Source of the DNA: Myoxocephalus aenaeus
Taxonomy: Eukaryota > Chordata > Actinopteri > Perciformes > Cottidae
Length of the DNA stretch: 64,000 nucleotides
Direction: 5' to 3'
Assembly: GCA_038501785.1 (NCBI GenBank)
Contig: JBAMJR010000031.1
Location: 13,158,001-13,222,000, forward strand
A model generated the notes under the pieces. It ran no database searches. It worked only from the letters and a program-made list of their open reading frames with translations, and was not told where the DNA came from. Below, in pieces: positions 1 to 11,351 of the stretch. A program made the position numbers and the translations under genes. Every line of letters begins with the position of its first letter. Within the stretch, counting starts at the first letter, position 1.

Positions 1-72
1 TGTCCGAGTAGTCGCACAGAATCATTTTCATCGGAGCGCGTTCCATTTCGGACACAACGCGGCTTTACTCAC

Positions 73-227
73 GCTGAGTCAGCATCGACGTAGGGGCCGG
101 ATTGGAAGCGGGCCTTGGTCTTTGGTTTGCAGCCCAACCACATGTTGCACTCATCAGGGCTATGTCGACTCTGTTGTGGCCGAATGTTGCCAATCGCTTT
201 GCGGTTCAACGAAGAGGAAGACGGCAT
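73..227 (-). CDS. possible coding exon of an unidentified minus-strand gene
   Basis: On the minus strand a frame starts at an ATG at 227 and stays open for 51 codons to a consensus-like 5' splice site (AGC|GTGAGT, junction at 73/72). Without splicing it would stop at a TGA two codons later. The peptide begins MPSSSSLNRK and contains SPDECNMWLGC and FQSGPYVDADS. It is mixed in composition, not low complexity. Beyond the junction another short open stretch runs off the window edge, so the downstream structure cannot be seen. It could be an internal exon: AG dinucleotides lie just upstream, though the polypyrimidine tract is weak. I do not recognise the family. The plus strand is also open here for 150 codons, and one of the two must be chance. 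Seen: open frame and donor. Inferred: exon status. Confidence 0.2.
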
Positions 228-2652
228 TCTGAGGCGTTTATTTTCTTGTTCAAGATGACAATCGTATGTTTACTCGCATATTTCCTCCTCTCGCATATTT
301 CCTCCTCTCATTACCACATATTGGTTGACTCATGGAATGTCTTATCATGTGTGTACAATGGGTCTTTCTGGGAAATACTCCCACCCCTATCCAATCACAT
401 AAGGTCACATACATTATTCTTCAACAACTCCTACTTCCTCATACAAGGACAAGTATCACTCTTCAACCCTTTATTGACCTCTATTGTTGACCAGAAGGAA
501 TTGCAACAACATTGGCACACAATTGACTTATTATCTCCTCTTCTTTGGAGCTAATGATGCTTATTAGTCTTCATAGCTAGAAAGGTTTGGCTCATAGCAC
601 CGTCCTCAGTTGTTAAAGACTTAGAAAAAGTGAGTAAATGAGACCGGGGAGACTGGGAGGGTCTTGAAATCCAGGCCGGGATGAAAAAAAAAAGCTAAAA
701 ATGAAAGCCAGAAATCTTGGCACATGCCAGAGCGATCAATGAGTCCGTCGTATTGCTCAACAATCTTTACAGATTTATTTTCATCATTCTGTGTCCAAGT
801 AACACATTCCACACTGATGGATTCAGCGCGAACGGAAAAGGCTCTCGCTTTGCTGCAGCATCCATACTGACATGTGATGAAAGACAATTCAACCAGAAAC
901 ACATGATGCAAAACAACCAGCACACTTCTCCTCTTTCTTCCTCTTCTCTTCCTTTCCTCACACACCTCCCTACACACTCATGAAAGGCAACACACACACA
1001 GACATTGCAAACCCATATAAACACAAGGATGGATCAGTTGCAAATTCTCTTTCAGGATGCGGAAGATGCCGTGTCTCATTGCCAGTTTATGGCAGAACGT
1101 TTGATCCCACTAATGCCACCATGCAAATCAGCCATTGTCCTTCCTTTCTTCTTCTTTTCTTTTCTTTTTTGCTTGCCATCTTTTTTTCTTTCTTTTTTTT
1201 TTTTACGGCTTGATACGTTCTAAACTATTATCTTTTTTTTAAAATAGGGCAGAGTTTTTGGCAAGGCCACACCGAAACAACAATTAAGGTTTAACTAAAT
1301 GAAGAAGGAAAAAAAAAAAGATCTCATTGTGTCGGGGTTTAAAACTCCTGAAGAGAAAGCTTTTACTTCCAACATAATAGGTTTCTTCATTAATTTGGGC
1401 TTGATTGGCTTTGCTCGGCAGACAGGCAACAATGGCACCCCCAAGCAACAGCTTTCCCACAGAGCCATTTCATCATGTGCTGACTGGGTGAAAAAAAGAG
1501 TGTAAATTAAAGTCCCTCCTCACGCTGACACTTTAAACACAAGACACGACAGGCCATATTTTCTCAGCCAAATCAGAAGCCTTCAGAGATGGATAGCAAT
1601 TATAATTGTAGCAGAGGGAGAAAGAAAAGAAAAAATCTGACAAAGGTGTGGTGCTAAATCACACCAGTTTGATGATGAAAACCTGCCTGAACGGGTCCGA
1701 GGGACCCAGAGCCACTCCTGTGCCAACGGAGGGGTGTGCACTTGACTTTGCATCACCCTGTGACATATCAAAGAGAATGCACAAGTAGACATGCCTCTTT
1801 GATTTTAAATGCAAAGTTACTCCGTGGGCCCACAATAATCTGCAGCTTTCCTGCCATAATCCTGCAGTTTTAGCCAAGTAATGAACAACGTGAGGAAGAG
1901 GAGAGAGTGTGTACAGCGTGTTGCATAAGCACTCCGTGCATGTGTCTGTGTGCCGGGGCGGGGTGGGGCAGGGTGGAGATGAGGGTTTTTCCACCAGCTC
2001 GTGATGGAACAAATTGGATGGAGCCGACATGCACTTATATCCCCATCATCGCGACGGTGCTTATCAAAGCATCACACGCCATGTCGGTGGTGTTCTCTCT
2101 CCGCACTGCGTTCAACACTATTTACACAACACGCAGGCACGACAGTGCAGGAACACACGCACTGGCATGCCAGGTGCGTCCTCCTCCCGCGGCCCCTCCT
2201 CCCCTCTCCACCTATCTGCGCGCACACGCACACGCCTGGGCGCACACACGGCCTTCGGCATGCTTCTGCCAAGGGATGCAATTCTTAGCCATTTCCGGCG
2301 GGAATGGAGGAGCCTTTTTCTGGCCTCATTAGAATAGCTCCACGTCCAGTCGGCGGAAGATTAGAAAAAAAGATTTTTTTTTTTTTTTAAAGGCTCAATT
2401 CCCTATAGTCTTTTTTGGCGCCACCCTGAGTAGGACGATGCTTAAAAAAACAAAAAAAAAACAGCAATTACAAGCCAGGGAGCTGGAGATGAAAGAGGTT
2501 CTGTTGGACCATCTGCAGACTCCATCATCTCGCTCCCCAGACTCCAGACGCGCTGATCGGATGCCCGGGTTAAGTTGCGTTATTATGGAGAGCATATTGA
2601 CCACCACAAACACCACACGCACGGTGTCTCGCGCACGGATACACGCACGCAT

Positions 2653-2656
<4 letters not shown>
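228..2656. other. non-coding stretch, no gene seen
   Basis: This holds pyrimidine-rich tracts (about 930-960 and 1140-1206, ending in a long T run), A runs near 680-695 and 1308-1318, and a GC- and CpG-richer part from about 1900 to 2290. Several overlapping open frames occur in the GC-rich part on both strands. None shows a recognisable domain or a convincing splice pair. If the exon candidates at 73-227 and 3058-3079 belong to one gene, this interval would be its intron. Confidence 0.4.

Positions 2657-2696
<40 letters not shown>
2657..2696 (+). repeat. (AG)n microsatellite
   Basis: About 20 uninterrupted AG units, followed by an imperfect GAGAAAGCGA tail. Confidence 0.95.
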
Positions 2697-2703
<7 letters not shown>

Positions 2704-3057
2704 AAGCGACATGCACAAAATCTGCTCTGAATTATGACTCAATTAAGAGAGTCAAGGTCGTTTACAGCCGCAATAACTGATATTGACGCTGCTTTTTTAT
2801 CCGCACCAGAGTGTTTCTGTGCAGATTGGAGGTGTTTGTCAGCCGTGCACCAGTTTCACCAAAACCCCAGAGGAGCCAGCAGAGTAAACTCCAATTAGGA
2901 CATCTGATTTTATCTTTGGCTGTGTCTGTTCTCCACAGACCAGTGCCACTGCTTGTGGGTTTAATCATTGCGCAGTAACCACGCAGGATCTCCCCTGTCT
3001 GCTGTTTATGTGCTAAAACTTTACAAAGGCGTCTTATTGTCTGATGCGTATACTCAC

Positions 3058-3700
3058 CATCGATAATAACGGTCTTCATGATTTAGATGTGGGGGGGTGG
3101 AATCCAGACGCCGTGTAAATCCAAGTCGAATGAATCCCAGCGTGCGCGGACACGGAGAGGATATCCGCTGTTTTATTGCAATTTATGGGTAGTTGCAAAT
3201 CCAGTGCACAGTGGGAGACGGACAGCCTCTGAGCACCCCTGCACCCTTCAAACTTTAGCCGTAGGTCTTCCCGAGTGGGGAGCCACGTCTTCGGCTGCAC
3301 CCGAGCTCAGTCATTTGGACGAAAAATAGTCAGCAATAAACATCCAAATTGGGATCAGCAGACTCTTCGACACAGCAGCAGTCGACACCTCCCCAAAAAT
3401 GTAGGACGCGCAGATGGAGGGAGCGCAAAGTGTTACCGCACAAGTGGAGAATCAACGGCGCAGGCGAAACGGCAGTATTGGATCCATGTTTTGGAAAACG
3501 CAGCTCATATCCATGTCCGATCTCCTGCCCCGCTGTATATTTCCCAAAGTACACGGAGGAAAAAGTGTGGCGGATGCGCGCACGGATGTTGGCCGCACTG
3601 CTGAGCGTCAGTGCGCGCTTACCGCGGGGAGGTGCGGGAGGGAGGGCGGGGCGGCGAGGCGCGTTTGGCGGAAAGAGGGAGAGAGGATTCAGAGATGAAT
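3058..3700 (-). promoter_or_regulatory. candidate CpG-rich promoter and first exon (minus strand)
   Basis: This block is richer in G+C and CpG than almost all of the window, especially 3580-3670, with GGCGGGGC-type Sp1-like boxes. Read on the minus strand it resembles a 5' untranslated region ending at an ATG (3079-3077). Seven codons (MKTVIID plus one base) run from it to a strong donor G|GTGAGT at 3057. If the donor is not used, the same frame stays open to about 2762 (105 codons) with no recognised domain. Minus-strand transcription would point towards the exon candidate at 73-227, and the phases can be made compatible (one base left here, two needed there). Seen: composition, ATG, donor. 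Inferred: that it is a promoter. It could instead be a chance GC-rich patch or a non-coding RNA start. I do not recognise the gene. Confidence 0.35.
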
Positions 3701-6595
3701 GTTTTATGGGATGTGTCACGCTGCAAAAAAAACATATATAGAGAGATATATCTATATCTTTATCTATATATGCCTCTTTCCAAAGTGGAATTGTCATATC
3801 AATCAAGGCAAAGCACATGAGATGTTACATTATAACTTGCTGTGTTTTCTACCAGCTTCACTGGATGGCGAACACAAACAAAACTGGAAACAGAAGTGAG
3901 TTTACATAAGTGATGGACTTTAAAGATTATACGAGATGAATCTGAGACTTGATGACTTATTCAGACGGACATTCCTTGCAGCGCAGGGCTGCTCTCTAAT
4001 GAATGTTTTATGTGCTATGGAGGTGATGGAGGGTGGCGTGAGGAGAATCTATTTGGATCGGACACGGACAGGCACGCACATGCATGCGAAAAACAAACCC
4101 CCCCAAAAGACAGGCGGAGAGCCCGGCCTGCTGGTGGGACCTGCCTCCTCCCCGGGGACGGGACTGGACGATGTGGATGCTCGGATGTCGTAGGCAGTCC
4201 AGACCAGTCCAGACCCGGGACTGTTCCAGAAATCATCCCCTGATGTTTAATTTATTTTATTTTATTTTATTCTAAGACTATTCCCTTCATTTTCCCCTTT
4301 ACAATTGATTGCTCGCATTGTTTTATTTATTTTGTTGTGGAAAATAAATGAGTTTCAGTCATTGATTATTTTTCAACACAGGCAGACATGTTCCTCTCTG
4401 CATTTTCTTCATGTGCAGACTCAAAGTGCCTAGAAGCATAGCATGTCCTTGCAGAAAATCCGACATGAAACATTCCTGTTTCCGCACATTTGATATGGAA
4501 ATGGTCGCTTTTACGAAGTGATTAGACCAGTGAGCAGCAGAGACGCACTCTGGCATTGCTGACTGGACCGAAGAGCAGCTCACCGTCGCTCCAGCAGCTC
4601 GGCAGCAAAGCCCAGGAGGATTGGATTTACAGCAGCGGCGCTTTCTATCTTTAGGTACCACACGCCCCCTACCGGCGAACACAAAAACACCATCTTCAGC
4701 ACCAACAGAGAAGCCTCCTTCCTGTGGAAGATGATTCCCTGCTCACCCTAAGAGACAGCTAGGCATCACACTGTGTCTGTGTCTGTGAGCTCGGCAAGGG
4801 GAACTATTGAATTCACAGTGGAGACAATGTTGTTTATTTATTACAATGTATATGAGGGAATTTGGAATATGTCCATATGCTGGCATGTACATCTTATCAT
4901 AATGCAATATGGGAAACTCTCCAATTGGCAATCTTTAACTTGGAATAGCATATTTCCAAACACTAGATTGTGTGTATTATGAGGCACACTGGCACATGAT
5001 GAAATGCTTGCTTTAATTATACTTTAGTAGACCGAGACAGAAAGAAGCCAAGACATTACCATAGGGAGCAGGTGAATGGAAAACCACAGCTAGGCGGGTG
5101 GTGTAGTCAAGTGAAATGGGGGTATGAGCAGCAGGCTAATGCCGAGCTTACAACCACCACCAATATTGAATCACACCATCAGAATATGTCGGTGAGCCAC
5201 TCGCATGGCTGCTCACAGAGGAGACCGGCAGGGCCAGATGGCCGGTAGAGACACGGTCCAAAGCCGCCGCGGCGAACCTGCTGGGATCGAGGTCACCCCG
5301 CGAGAATCGGAAAACGCTCGTCTCCGTCTCTCCTGCTTTTATGCGAGAGCATCCAGTGTGGGCAAACACATGTGTGTGTGTGTGCATAATCCGGTCATGC
5401 ATTTGTTTGTATGTTCTTTATTTGTATGCCCGGGAGTGTACCGTAACAGGCAAAGTGACATTTCTTGTGCAGGATTTTATGAGGCTTTTCTCAAGAGGAA
5501 AAAAAAAAAGAATAAGAACGCTGTTATCACCACAACCAACAACACTGGGAGGCAACAGACGGACGACACATTCAGCAGCAGCGTCCTCTTCACAAATATT
5601 CATATATTTTCTGTCATTTATGTCGTGAAAATAGAAAATATATTCTGGAATAACCAGGTTATGTAAACATGGTTGCTGTGAAATACCTTTTTTTAATGAA
5701 AGCAACTCTTAGTTTTAAGCAGAAGCATCAGTAAATAGACTATAATTGGAGTTGCATTTAAAAAGGGATCGTAATTAAGTCACAGCATACTGTGTTAACG
5801 TTATCACAAAAAAATGGCCCCTGAAATACATTCCCAGAGTTCCTAACTACATCCCCAGGTAGAGGAACATTAATGTGGCTCACTGGTTAAGATGTCTGCT
5901 TAAACCAGGAAGTGATGGGTAGACTGTAACGGATTACTATACCTCCCCTAGCTCATTATAAAACAGAACCACTCACTCCTTAGCCCTTCACTCATTCCAT
6001 TATCGCAATGATATGCGCCAGCCAGTACAAAGGACACAGGTAAATTGTCATGGGAGCTTTGAGGCTGGAGGCCTTGCACGGCGAGCGACCACAAATTAAC
6101 TAAGGGTGGATCATTGGCATGCGAATGCAAAATAAATAAAAAAGACGGAGATTGGAGATCTTTAATTCATGGCAGTAATGGAAAGAGTCAAGCTGTTGAG
6201 TCTCAAAGGCAGCGGATCCCGATGCCGAGGCTCTGCCATTCTTTCATCACAAGTTTGACGGATCAAAAGGAGAGCGGGGGCATAAATGACTTCCTTTGGT
6301 AATGGGAAAGTTAGTCGTGTCCCACTGCCGCAGGAGCGACAGTAGGACCAGTGTCAATTACGAGGCATGAATGAAAGCTAAGACTGGAGGCTTTGAAAGG
6401 TTGGCGATGCAGGTTATGTGTTTGTTTAAAAGGTCATCGATCCAACACACACTCACGTCAAAGGACGGATCTGACATTTTTCGTCTTGGCTGAGAATTTA
6501 TCTCTTCCATAGTCCTCCAAAACGTTTAAATATTCAAGAATGGGCCCAGAGATGCAGGCGTTTTGACGGGCGTTACACATTCTACGCTGTGATCT
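3701..6595. other. unique-looking sequence upstream of the putative promoter
   Basis: No gene is recognised. It contains an AT patch of GATATA/TATCTA words at 3730-3772, a short TTTTA-type repeat at 4246-4272, a GC-rich segment at 4090-4220, a short GT tract near 5370-5385 and an A run near 5500. Open frames are short (153 codons or less) and overlap on both strands. The segment at 5870-5905 faintly resembles a tRNA A-box but lacks a B-box. Confidence 0.4.
4246..4272 (+). repeat. short TTTTA-type tandem repeat
   Basis: Four to five copies of a 5-bp TTTTA/TTTAT unit. Confidence 0.8.
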
Positions 6596-6784
6596 CCCTC
6601 AGGTTTCTTCCCTTTTTTCCCTGTGAAAGGGTTTTTACTATCTTTTTTTAGGGGAGTTTTTCCTGATCCGATGTGAGGTCCCGGGACAGGGATGTTATGT
6701 GTACAGATTGTAAAGCCCTCCGAGGCAAACTTGTATTTGTGATGTTGGGCTATATAAAATAAACTGAATTGAATTGAATTGATT
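6596..6784 (+). mobile_element. LINE/SINE 3' end with (GAATT)n tail
   Basis: The segment has the order seen in a very common teleost repeat: a GGTTTCTTCCC box, CCTGTGAAAGGG, GAGTTTTTCCTGATCC, GGGACAGGGATG, ACAGATTGTAAAGCCCTC, GATGTTGGGCTATATAAA and a tail of GAATT units. Known: such tails are the 3' ends of L2/CR1-like LINEs or SINEs that borrow them. No reverse transcriptase remnant lies upstream, so this is a short 5'-truncated copy or a SINE. Confidence 0.8.
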
Positions 6785-7164
6785 GGCCGTTGTCGAGCCG
6801 CAGCTGAGCTGGAAGAGGCGAGTACATTTGTCACTTTGAGGCAATATTACTATTTTTCCAACGTTGACCATGAACCTGCAGCATGGGATGACTAGAATAG
6901 AAAAAGATATGAAACGTTTTCAAAGGAACTGTTAAAAAAAAATGGTTGGAAACAAAAAGGAGAGAAAATGTAAAATCCTGCTTGGATAGGGAATCCCTTC
7001 TGGCTGGGTTTGGTAGTTTGTGAAATATGAGAGGTAGAGCCAGTTCAGAGCAGTGCTGTTATTTCTTACACTAATCGTTGGAGTAAGAGTTATTTTTATT
7101 GGCCTCGTAAATCTGCACATAATAATGAAAGTGGTGGATTGGCCACATTAAACAAACACACACA

Positions 7165-7195
<31 letters not shown>

Positions 7196-7934
7196 TATTA
7201 TATAAAATGCATCAGAAGATTCGAAAGCAAGAAAACACATTAAATAATACCTCCGTACAGTGACTGCACTGATGGAAATCATATTGAACAAAACAAGCAG
7301 AGATATGAGGAGCTACAGGAATGATAACGTGTGGGAATCTTTGATAATCAGCTCTTGTGTTGTGTTGACTTTGGCTTTACTTTCTCAACATATAGGGGCT
7401 CACATCATGAAAACCAATACTACCTTCAAAAACCATGTTTATTTCCTTTTTAAAATGTATGAAAACTTGAATTATTAAAACCCAATTTGTAAAGAAAACA
7501 ATGACGTGGAAACCTTCAGTTTTGCACAGTCTGGGCTTCCATATTTGATGAAAGTGATCAAACACAGAAATGACAATACAGCATTGTTTGATAAATACAT
7601 GTGGCCCATGGGTCAACAAATCATCATCCACCCTATGGACATGACATCAGTTTAAAATCACTTTCATAAGAAATTATCATAAAATCAGGAACAGCTGTGA
7701 ATTAACAAGCTAATAAAACATTGTTAAGTATGTGTTTGAGCTGTTAAAGGATTGTTCATGACCCCATTCAGAACAAAAGGGTTAGGTAATGTTGGGTTTT
7801 TTGAACCAAGTTTGCCATTCTTGGACGTTGCACAGTGTAAAATGAGTGTACATTACAATGCATGGGATATGATAATTAATAAGGGATATTATTATGAATG
7901 ACACGCATATGTAGGTCACTGTTTATATTAATGA
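6785..7934. other. AT-rich unique sequence
   Basis: No gene is seen. The only structured feature is the CA/CGCA tract at 7157-7195. Open frames are under 90 codons. Confidence 0.5.
7157..7195 (+). repeat. (CA)n/(CGCA)n compound microsatellite
   Basis: CA units flank five to six CGCA units. Confidence 0.9.
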
Positions 7935-7938
7935 GTAA

Positions 7939-8319
7939 TGTATGAATGAAGGGTTAGACACTATATACTGCCGCTTCAAGGAATTGTAGTTCTCTTGTTC
8001 GCCTGAGGGGTGGAGCTGGAGAACTGACCTTAGGGACCTACCAAAGACGAACAGGAAGGAGGAGCAGAAGAAGAAAGGGGGGTCGCGAAGCCCCCGGGAC
8101 ATTAAAATTAACGTCTTCTCGGAGAGACGCTCTCTTTTCTGACCAGCACGAAGGAAGGCGGACCGCCGCTCGAGACGTGCACCGGAAAAGGAAGGAGCCG
8201 ATCGATCGAAGCATAACCTGTCTGCCATTTCACTCTTTTTATTAAATATTCCTTATTATAACGTCATTGGACCCTGTTCCATTATTTCCGCATCAGCACC
8301 CAAAGTCTAGAACTCTACA
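7939..8319 (+). mobile_element. probable solo LTR of an LTR retrotransposon
   Basis: A 381-bp block begins TGTA and ends TACA and is flanked on both sides by GTAA (7935-7938 and 8320-8323), a 4-bp target-site duplication. Inside are a TATA-like word (TATATA, 7961-7966), a GC-rich centre (about 8030-8215) and an ATTAAA poly(A)-type signal at 8241-8246 followed by T/GT-rich sequence. This is the expected promoter-R-polyadenylation layout for plus orientation. No gag/pol or second LTR is nearby, so it would be a solo LTR left by LTR-LTR recombination. Known: LTRs have TG...CA ends and integrase makes 4-6 bp duplications. Inferred: LTR identity; the family (Ty3/gypsy, BEL, ERV) cannot be decided. 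Confidence 0.6.
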
Positions 8320-8323
8320 GTAA

Positions 8324-8509
8324 CAAAAAACGAGCAGAATATGCACTCACTTAAATATCAAAGAAATATAATTTCAAAAAAAAGAAAAAAAAGAGAAAAG
8401 ATTAATATATACAGTATATGCAGATTACTATCCCCAGCTGCTCAATCAACTCAAACAGAACACAGCTGTCTCCAATGTGACAATGTGAAGCCAATGTACT
8501 GTGCATTCT

Positions 8510-8585
<76 letters not shown>

Positions 8586-9074
8586 CTATATTTGCTTTTG
8601 CAAAAACTGCAAACCCAGTCATGCAAATGAAGCATATAGTTACACTTGATCCAGTAATGTACTGACAGGGCCCTCGAGCAAGACATTAAGTTAACATTAA
8701 CTGTATGTCCTAAAATGAAGGAATGATGTTTCAAAGCCACACCATCAGGAATACAATTCTTCAGGAGAAACACAGAATCCTTTATTTCAGTTGACCCCAA
8801 CAAAGTAGTCAAACTTGAATACACGGAGTAGAAACGCCAGTATCATTGATTTCCAAGGTACAAGGTCACGTGTTTATCATTCTACACACAGGGCTGTATA
8901 ATGCTGCTGTTTACATTCCTTATGCTGCAAATACAAAACATAAAAATGCACGACAGGAATGCAAAACTGTTTTTGTTTTGTTTGCCATGTTTTTCTTGAG
9001 TTGAAAATGGGCTTCAACTGCATTTCTTTGCGCATCCCTGTGTTGCATGGTGACATGAATTATCCTTCAAGTAT
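8324..9074. other. unique sequence with a long GT tract
   Basis: No gene is seen. The frames open across 8513-8584 on both strands encode only alternating residues from the dinucleotide repeat. Confidence 0.5.
8513..8584 (+). repeat. (TG)n microsatellite, 72 bp
   Basis: About 36 uninterrupted TG units. Confidence 0.97.
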
Positions 9075-9163
9075 TGCACTGCATTTATTGTTATGCACCA
9101 TTCACCGAGCCAAATACCTTGTGTTTGTAACATACTTGGCAATAAAGAGTTCTGATTCTGATT
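9075..9163 (+). mobile_element. LINE 3' end with (TTCTGA)n tail
   Basis: The run CTTGTGTTTGTAACATACTTGG then CAATAAAG and TTCTGATTCTGATT matches the usual end of teleost L2-like LINEs. The same end occurs, reversed, on the LINE at 26359. No coding remnant lies upstream. The 5' limit is approximate. Confidence 0.7.
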
Positions 9164-9553
9164 AAATATTGAAGTGCTATTTTGTTGCTGTATGCTTCTC
9201 ATAACTACAGTCACAATCCACCCAGAAGCTTCTTCACTCAATGCATTGAGCAGGTCTAATGCCTAGTTTATGACGCAGCTCTATTAGAATGCGTCGCCAT
9301 AAATACATATGTTTATTTAGCTAAATTAAAATCACGGAAATTACGGCAATATCTGTCGTGGTACATTTTTACTTGCGTAAAGGTATAATTTGACATTTTC
9401 CAAATCTGGCTTTATTTTGGCAATATTTAACAATAGGGGGTGATATGTAATTTCCTTTTAGGAAAAGTTAACTTGCATATTTTATTGCAACACGGTTGTA
9501 TACAAAAACAAGCAACAGCCTCAGTTAAATTGGACCTTTTGGCAGTTTGAGTG
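9164..9553. other. AT-rich unique sequence
   Basis: Nothing recognised between the LINE 3' end and the TTAA-flanked element. Confidence 0.4.
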
Positions 9554-9557
9554 TTAA

Positions 9558-9888
9558 ACTGACAGTTCACCCCAAAATCAAAAATACATATGTTTCCTCT
9601 TACCTGTAGTGATATTTATGAATCTAGAACACTTTGTTGAAAGTTGCCTCGTGTTGGAGATGTCAGCCGCAGCGATGTTTAACTTCTTGCCAACATAATG
9701 GGACGATACGGAACCCAAAAAATACATTTGGGAAAAAAACTCAGCCGCAATTTCCCTTTCCAGAAATCATAACAGATCAACAGACCTTGTTGTGATCAGT
9801 TTAGTATATAGACTATACATAGATCTTGATAAATAGCACTAAAGGTAAGGAACAATATGTATTTTTGATTTTGGTTTGAACTGTCCCT
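9558..9888. mobile_element. MITE with long terminal inverted repeats and TTAA target
   Basis: The ends are inverted copies of about 70 bp. GACAGTTCACCCCAAAATC then AAAAATACATATGT at the left pairs with its reverse complement at about 9820-9888, including the TACCTGTAGTG / TACCTTTAGTG inner parts. TTAA flanks both ends (9554-9557, 9889-9892). No transposase frame is present. Known: TTAA duplications are made by piggyBac and Kolobok transposases, so this is a non-autonomous element mobilised in trans. The superfamily within that pair is not decided. Confidence 0.8.
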
Positions 9889-10743
9889 TTAAGGGAGTTT
9901 GTATTGTAGAATATGAACTCCCCTTAATCTGCAAATAATGCAAATTCCCAATCACATGACCTCAGAGTCCTTAGTAGGCCTTGTGTACTGGGTTCCAATA
10001 TATCAATACTACTGCACTTTAAATTTAAGGGCTAGCAATAATGCAAATAACACCTTTCAGGTGCTAAGGCTGTAAGCAGCTTTACTACTACTACTACTGT
10101 TACAACGGAGGTACCTAATCATGTCTTTGTGCATAGTTTTGCAGTGTATAGTGAAAGACTTTGAGGGCATTGTTAATTGTCCTATTGTCACGCTGATAAG
10201 GCATCTTGGAATTGGAATTGCCCTTGAGGAGCAGAATCCAATCACGACGATGTATTCCGTCACAAGTGACGTTACTCTCTGCGCCGACCATTTCTTATTT
10301 TTATTTCCTTGCTTTTCCTCCTTTTTTTTCACCAAACTCGCAGCACAAAGAGTTCACTCTGCCTTTCCAGCTCTTGCTCATTAGGCCTGGGAGTCAGATA
10401 TTAATTCAGGCCTGGGTGAAAACCCTGTCGCCATTAAGATCGGCTGACAGCTCATTTTCCTTGGTGGCCAGAGCAGTGATGGAATTATTCTTTATTTTCC
10501 ATTCTGTAACCTCATTAACTTATTGGAATAAAGACAATGTGGAGTTGTTTGCACTAAGCTGTAATTATCCTGATTTACTCACTTTCGCTCTCACTCTGTC
10601 TTCTCTTCCCATTTGCCATTTTAATTAGATTCTCCTCTCCTCAAACATTGACAATGTGGACTTGTGGCTTTTGACTCATGAATCAAGCATCCACCCACCC
10701 ATCACTTCCTACAAGAATTGGAATGCTGTGTGGTGTGTGTGAG

Positions 10744-10744
<1 letters not shown>

Positions 10745-10801
<57 letters not shown>
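10745..10801 (+). repeat. (GA)n microsatellite
   Basis: About 28 GA units. Confidence 0.95.
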
Positions 10802-10803
<2 letters not shown>

Positions 10804-11304
10804 GGTAGACGGTGAAAAAACATCCCATGCAAACATGCCATATGTCTTCACTAGCCATATATTACCTGGCTTGACAAGGCAACATTCCTTGAGACTGTCA
10901 GTGGGTCGGAGAGGACAAGTATGTGGAAATTTATTCCCCCGCAACTTCACGTGATCGGTGGCCTGACCTTGATTTCCTCTTCCTTTTCAAGGGAGGGGAA
11001 AAAAGGAAAAAGAAAGAAAGATAAAGAGACAGAGAGAAAGAGCGATGAATACAGGCTTTGTGCTTCTGTCTCGTGTGGATTTGATTTAGGCTCGTCTGCG
11101 AGGTGATCGGGGGCACAGATAGCAGATGGTAGCCATGACTCCTTCCTGCTGCCTCCCACAGCAGCGTGCACTCACCATCTTCACATGAAATAATTGAGGA
11201 GTTTCTTGAACGATGTGTAACAAAATTATCAAATTGACTTCAGAATCGATTCATGAACATATGGCCGCGTGATTTTAGGGGAAATGTATTTGAGCTGATT
11301 GAGA

Positions 11305-11351
11305 AATCAAAGTCAAAGTCTACTTTATTGGCAAATCATGTGACAAAAACG
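11305..11351 (-). mobile_element. LINE/SINE 3' tail, minus orientation
   Basis: Two TCAAAG units followed by TCTACTTTATTGGCAAATC are the reverse complement of a LINE end (GATTTGCCAATAAAGTAGA plus short tandem tail). Only the extreme 3' end is present. Confidence 0.6.

Noticed and set aside
102..554. 150-codon plus-strand open frame
   Set aside because: No known domain, no conserved-looking motif, and length within chance expectation for 64 kb in six frames. The minus strand at 73-227 is an equally good or better candidate.
1907..2337. Several overlapping 95-141-codon frames in GC-rich sequence
   Set aside because: Frames open in several phases on both strands at once, the pattern of GC-rich low-stop DNA rather than of a gene.
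5866..5905. tRNA A-box-like GTGGCTCACTGG segment
   Set aside because: No B-box (GGTTCGA-type) within the right distance and no cloverleaf could be formed.
8341..8824. 102- and 140-codon frames with long Cys-Val or His-Thr runs
   Set aside because: They are translations of the (TG)n microsatellite.
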